Shown piece after piece: positions 24,405-24,992 of a stretch of 24,992 nt of DNA. Positions within the stretch are counted from its first letter, which is position 1. Every line of letters starts with the position of its first letter. The position numbers and the translations under genes were made by a program. This DNA comes from Streptomyces sp. MMG1533 (GTDB lineage Bacteria > Actinomycetota > Actinomycetes > Streptomycetales > Streptomycetaceae). Under the pieces are notes generated by a model, which saw only the letters and a list, made by a program, of their open reading frames with translations, was not told the DNA's origin and made no database searches. The stretch covers positions 1 through 24,992 of the forward strand of contig NZ_LGDG01000013.1 in NCBI RefSeq assembly GCF_001279775.1, read 5' to 3'.

Positions 24405-24416
24405 TGATCAAGCTTA
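24396..24416 (-). repeat. Right inverted repeat of IS4-like element
   Basis: Contains the transposase stop codon TAA (24402-24404) within the repeat. Pairs with 22832-22852. Confidence 0.6.
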
Positions 24417-24500
24417 GGGCGCGTATCGAGTCGTGATCAAACTGTCTGCTGCATAAGCCGGGGCGGCCGCCTGCGGCGACTCGCGTGAGATCATCCGTCC

Positions 24501-24788
24501 ATGAGCAGCGACCTGGAAGTGAGTGCTCTGGCGATCAATGTCACGATCCCGCAGGCGCTCCGCTGGACGGACACTCGGCGCGGTGAAGCGTTCACGCTGA
24601 CCACACTCAACGTCCGGCTTCTCCCGGACGGTCACCTCGCCGTGAAGGCCTATGGCCGCCCAGTCGGTGGTGGTCGGGGCGCGTACGTCTCGTTCCCCGT
24701 CCCGGACAAACCAGCACTGGCGGCCCTGGTCGCCGAAGCTGCCAGCCGTGCCGGGGGGTTGTGGGCCGCGCATCGTGGTCTCGGCTGA
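24501..24788 (+). CDS. Small conserved hypothetical protein
   Basis: 95 residues from ATG 24501. The sequence SALAINVTIPQALRWTDTRR, then AFTLTTLNVRLLPDGHLAVK and GAYVSFPVPDKPALAALVAE, suggests a small alpha/beta fold. There are no catalytic motifs, signal peptide or membrane helix. No ribosome site precedes the ATG, so it may be leaderless. Codon use is typical of the genome. Function unknown. Confidence 0.55.
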   Translation: MSSDLEVSALAINVTIPQALRWTDTRRGEAFTLTTLNVRLLPDGHLAVKAYGRPVGGGRGAYVSFPVPDKPALAALVAEAASRAGGLWAAHRGLG

Positions 24789-24892
24789 GCCCAGTTCGAT
24801 TCGATGGCGGATGGTGGCAGTCCCATATTTCGCCCTCCCGGCGCCCGGGGCGGATAGATCTTCTTCCGTGACGCGAGTGCAACTGACAGACA

Positions 24893-24992
24893 ATGAGGTC
24901 TTTCAGGTTGGCCACCGATCGAGTGACAGGCGCCGTGGCCACAACGCACAAGGCTCCCGCGCCGTTGAGGGAGGTGTTCGAAGTCTCAACCC
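24893..24992 (+). CDS. Possible 5' end of a gene cut by the window edge
   Basis: The ATG at 24893 opens MRSFRLATDRVTGAVATTHK and APAPLREVFEVST with no stop to the edge. Codon use is plausible and the same reading exists on the reverse strand of bases 1-99. No ribosome site is visible. The other strand is also open, so this may not be coding. Confidence 0.3.
   Translation, partial: MRSFRLATDRVTGAVATTHKAPAPLREVFEVST
24894..24992. repeat. Right copy of 99-bp perfect terminal inverted repeat
   Basis: Exact reverse complement of bases 1-99. The boundary at 24893/24894 falls inside an ATG codon, which is followed by an open frame running off the window. Confidence 0.95.

Larger units (their letters stand above)
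22832..24416. mobile_element. IS4-like insertion sequence with imperfect inverted repeats
   Basis: TTAGCTTGG...TTAACCTCG at 22832-22852 matches the reverse complement of 24396-24416 at 16 of 21 positions and brackets the transposase gene closely (stop at 24404). The element is about 1.58 kb. Confidence 0.6.

Noticed and set aside
1..24992. tRNA, rRNA or CRISPR array
   Set aside because: No cloverleaf-like sequence with a CCA-proximal arm, no rRNA motif and no regularly spaced direct-repeat array was seen by eye on either strand.

Overview
The base composition (very high GC, G/C-rich third codon positions, GTG/TTG starts, GGAGG-type ribosome sites) and the gene families point to an actinomycete, most likely Streptomyces or a close relative. 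This is an accessory, transposon-battered region. Six transposase or accessory genes from four insertion-sequence families lie within 25 kb. About half of the other recognisable genes are broken by single-base indels, in-frame stops or truncation.

Layout. 1-2696: an IS21-family element (istA with a 1-nt frameshift, istB intact). 2.7-5.1 kb: a small membrane protein just outside the IS, a decayed glycine-rich fragment, a secreted ricin-type lectin-like protein and a broken two-helix membrane protein. 5.7-6.9 kb: a multiply frameshifted HTH regulator. 7.02-9.51 kb: a possible transposon bounded by 27-bp inverted repeats (26/27 identical) that holds a PemK/MazF-type toxin gene, a frameshifted IS701-type transposase and an uncharacterised Trp-rich protein gene. 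9.4-9.9 kb: a small HTH protein with a 9-bp-arm palindrome at its start codon. 10.1-12.8 kb: an HSPA12-like Hsp70 gene and a coiled-coil partner gene, both disabled. 13.2-14.0 kb: an intact exported endonuclease/exonuclease/phosphatase-family protein. 14.0-15.05 kb: a scrap heap of four truncated genes (metallophosphoesterase, TPR regulator, carbamoyltransferase, Nudix).

15.1-17.0 kb: a block resembling remnants of an actinomycete integrative element (small CxxC protein, DUF6233-type protein, Y-family polymerase-like protein with a frameshift). 17.2-19.4 kb: the best-preserved operon, an FAD/NAD(P)-dependent oxidoreductase followed by an ECF41-type sigma factor, with a TGTCAC -35-like box and a Crp-like palindrome upstream. 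19.5-21.4 kb: two decayed conserved genes around one intact, apparently leaderless hypothetical gene. 21.5-24.4 kb: an N-truncated IS5 transposase abutting the C-terminus of a nucleoside deoxyribosyltransferase-like gene, an HTH accessory-type gene, and a frameshifted DDE transposase with imperfect inverted repeats. 24.5-24.8 kb: a small conserved hypothetical gene.

The first and last 99 bases of the window are perfect inverted copies of each other. Either this is a terminal repeat of a larger structure, or the sequence is a contig cut at a repeat node. The most interesting candidates are the toxin-carrying IS701-like element, the HSPA12-like Hsp70/coiled-coil pair, and the ECF41 operon with its Crp-like site.
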